Source: Plasmopara viticola
Lineage: Eukaryota; Oomycota; Peronosporomycetes; Peronosporales; Peronosporaceae
Length of the DNA stretch: 64,000 bases
Direction: 5' to 3'
Assembly: GCA_001695595.3 (NCBI GenBank)
Contig: MBPM02000138.1
Coordinates: forward strand, 53,521 to 117,520
Part shown: positions 62,200 through 64,000 of the stretch, in pieces
Layout: each line of letters opens with the position of its first letter
How positions within the stretch are numbered: position 1 is the first letter of the stretch
Notes under the pieces: model-generated
Database searches by the model: none
Seen by the model: the letters and a program-made list of their open reading frames with translations, nothing else
Told to the model about the DNA's origin: nothing
Made by a program: the position numbers and the translations under genes

Positions 62200-64000
62200 G
62201 CTTCCTGAGCAAGCCCATATGCTTTGCAAGCGTACCTAGCAAATACTGCTCCATTTGAAGTGCCGATTCTTCCTACGGCCTCGGATAGTCAAATATAGTT
62301 TCTGGACAAGCAGACCACTTCGAGCGTAACTAAGCGAGTTCTCTCTTTGAAGTTCCGATTCTTCCTATAGCCTCAGATATTTCAATACAGCTCCAGGACA
62401 TGCAGCCACGCGTTTTAAGTAGAACTTAGCGATTGCTGCTCCAATAGAAGCGCCGCTCTTCGTACGGGCTCAGATACGTCAAATCTAGCTTCCCTGAGCA
62501 AGCACATATGCGTTGCAAGCGTACGTAGCGATTCTGCTCCATTTGAAGCGTGCGATTCTTCCTACGGCCTCAAATACGTCAAATCTGCTTGCTGGAGCAT
62601 GCAGGCACGCGTTCCGAGCGTAACTAAGCGAGTTTTTTCGTTGAAGTTCCGATTCTTCCTAAGCCTCAGATATGTTCAATACAGCTTCCAGGACATGCAG
62701 CCACGCGTTTAAGTAGAACTTAGCGATTGCTGCTCCAATAGAGCGCCGATTATTCTACGGTTAAGATACGTCAAATCTAGCTTCCTGAGCAAGCACATAT
62801 GCTTGCAAGCGTACCTTAGCAATACTGGCTGCCATTTGAAGTGCCGATTCTTCCTACGCCTCAGATACGTCAAATATAGCTTCCTGGACAAGCAGAACAC
62901 GCGTTCCGAGCGTAACTAAGCGAATTCTCTTCGTTTGAAGTTCCGATTCTTCCTATAGCCTCAGATATGTTCAATACAGCTTCCAGGACATGCAGCCACG
63001 CGTTTTAAGTAGAACTTAGCGATTGCTGCTCCAATAGAAGCGCCGCTTCTTCGTACGGCTCAGATACGTCAAATCTAGCTTCCTGAGCAAGCACATATGC
63101 GTTGCAAGCGTACTGTAGCGAGTTCTGCTCCAATTAAGCGTCGATTCTTCCTACGCCTTCAAATACGTCAAATCTGCTTCCTGACATGCAGGCACGCGTT
63201 CCGAGCGTAACTAAGCGAGTTCTTTCGTGAAGAATTCGATTCTCTTACACACCTCAGATACGTTCAATACAGCTTCCTGGACATGCACGCCACGCGTTTT
63301 AAGTAGAACTTAGCAATTGCCTCTTCATAGAAGCGGCCGATTTTTCCTACGGCTCAGATACGTCAAATCTAGCTTCCTGAGCAAGCACATATGCTTGCAA
63401 GCGTACGTGAGCAAATACTGCTCCATTTGAAGTGCCGATTCTTCCACGGCCTCGGATACGTCAAAACTATAGCTTCCTGGACAAGCAGACACGCGTTCCG
63501 AGCGTAACTAGCGGAAGTTCTCTTCGTTGAAGTTCCGATTCTTCCTATAGCCTCAAATATGTTCAATACAGCTTCCAGGACATGCAGCCACGCGTTTTAA
63601 GTTAGAACTTAGCGATTGCTGCTCCAATAGAAGCGCCGCTTCTTCCTACGATTAAAGATACGTCAAATCTAGCTTCCTGAGCAAGCACATATGCTTTGCA
63701 AGCGTACCTAGCAAATACTGCTCATTTGAAGTGCCGATTCTTCCTACGGCCTCAGATACGTCAAATATAGCTTCCTGACAAGCAGACAGCGCGTTCGAGC
63801 GTAATAAGCGAGTTCTTCTTCGTTTGAAGATTCGATTCTTCTTACAACCTCAGATACGTTCAATACAGCTTCCTGGACATGCAGCCACGCGTTTTAAGTA
63901 GAACTTAGCGAGCTGCTCCAATAGAAGCGCCGCTTTCTTCCTACGGCTCAGATACGTCAAATCTAGCTTCCTGAGCAAGCACATATGCTTTGCAAGCGTA
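62200..64000 (+). other. Indel-rich right end of the window
   Basis: Small insertions and deletions appear in nearly every monomer: CAGACCACTTCGAGCG, CGTACGGGCTCAG, CTTCCCTGAGC, ACTGGCTGCCATTTG, TGGAGCATGC, GTTAGAACTTAGC, CTAGCGGAAGTTC. The same units at 29.6-31.2 kb are clean. The damage is spread without respect to monomer position, as expected from unpolished long-read consensus, for example close to a contig end. Confidence 0.75.

Larger units (their letters stand above)
53720..63400 (+). repeat. Large block, right copy (matches 21.1-31.2 kb)
   Basis: Markers: CTAGGACATG at 54,170, CCACGCTTTTTAAG at 56,166, TGTAGGTACG at 59,836, CGTCTTTTTACGG at 61,771, GCAATTGCCTCTTC at 63,313. The offset from the left copy falls slowly from 32,639 to 32,614 through small deletions. 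It then drops by about 315 near 62.6 kb, where the trimer at about 30.04-30.34 kb is missing from this copy. Confidence 0.8.
1..64000 (+). repeat. Satellite DNA array of ~100-bp monomers filling the window
   Basis: Every part of the window can be read as successive 99-100 bp monomers sharing landmarks in fixed order: GCTTCCTGRRCA near position 10, an ACGCGT-type or CATATG core near 28, TTTGAAG (or ATAGAAG) near 64, and CTCAGATACGT at the end. All copies I read run in the same direction and no inverted block was seen. At about 99.7 bp per monomer there is room for about 640 copies. No non-satellite island, transposon, rRNA or tRNA gene is visible. Arrays of this kind are known from eukaryotic centromeres, pericentromeres and subtelomeres; which applies here is inference. 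The strand is arbitrary and follows the window. Confidence 0.97.

Noticed and set aside
18300..64000. Possible CRISPR array, because of regular direct repeats
   Set aside because: There are no distinct spacers: the sequence between conserved segments is itself repeated, the monomers are about 100 bp, and no cas genes are present.
1..64000. Possible tandem-repeat protein gene (33-residue period, about 100 bp)
   Set aside because: Monomers of 100 and 99 bp and a 299-bp unit change frame repeatedly, and stops occur in all frames every few hundred bases.
1..64000. Telomeric repeats, rDNA spacer or retrotransposon LTRs as the source of the repeat
   Set aside because: I saw no short telomere-type unit, no rRNA-like stretch, no target-site duplications, primer-binding site or polypurine tract, and no reverse transcriptase or integrase coding.

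Overview
The whole 64 kb window is one satellite DNA array. It is built from about 640 head-to-tail monomers of 99-100 bp, all in the same orientation. I see no protein-coding gene, RNA gene, transposon, CRISPR array or unique-sequence island. The short open frames are by-products of the repeat: monomers of 100, 100 and 99 bp shift frame at nearly every boundary, and no frame holds a recognisable domain. Long satellite arrays with multi-monomer higher-order repeats (HORs) are typical of eukaryotic centromeric, pericentromeric or subtelomeric heterochromatin, so the source is very probably a eukaryote sequenced with long reads. I cannot name the species or satellite family from sequence alone.

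Layout. From 1 to about 15.5 kb the monomers are diverse and arranged in many local HORs: a 202-bp dimer (81-484), a 399-bp tetramer rhythm (about 570-4,790), a 798-bp duplication (1,911-3,230), a 496-bp pentamer in three copies (about 5,137-6,625), a 699-bp duplication (about 7,441-8,580), a 1,737-bp unit in a little over two copies (about 8,885-12,621), and a 1,395/1,495-bp tandem pair (12,622-15,511). From 15.5 to 18.3 kb is a transitional zone with a divergent monomer cluster near 17.65-17.95 kb. From about 18.3 kb to the end the array settles into a homogeneous 299-bp trimer (monomers A, B, C = 100+100+99 bp), with occasional 199-bp dimers made by a B/C fusion.

The trimer core has higher levels of order. 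A unit of about 7.1-7.2 kb occurs three times in tandem (34,371-41,542; 41,543-48,605; 48,606 to about 53,270). A block of about 10 kb at 21.1-31.2 kb reappears at 53.7-63.4 kb, offset by about 32.6 kb. The levels are therefore monomer, trimer, 7-kb unit and 10-kb block, consistent with repeated unequal exchange or amplification at several scales.

Quality caution. Single-base indels become dense from about 62.2 kb to the end, and short scrambled patches occur near 19.97-20.16, 23.64-23.85, 37.18-37.28 and 40.74-41.18 kb. The matching duplicates elsewhere in the window are clean where I compared them, so these patches look more like assembly or consensus error than biology. I found no gene system here; the interest is in the layered repeat architecture, one weak CENP-B-box-like motif and the assembly signals.
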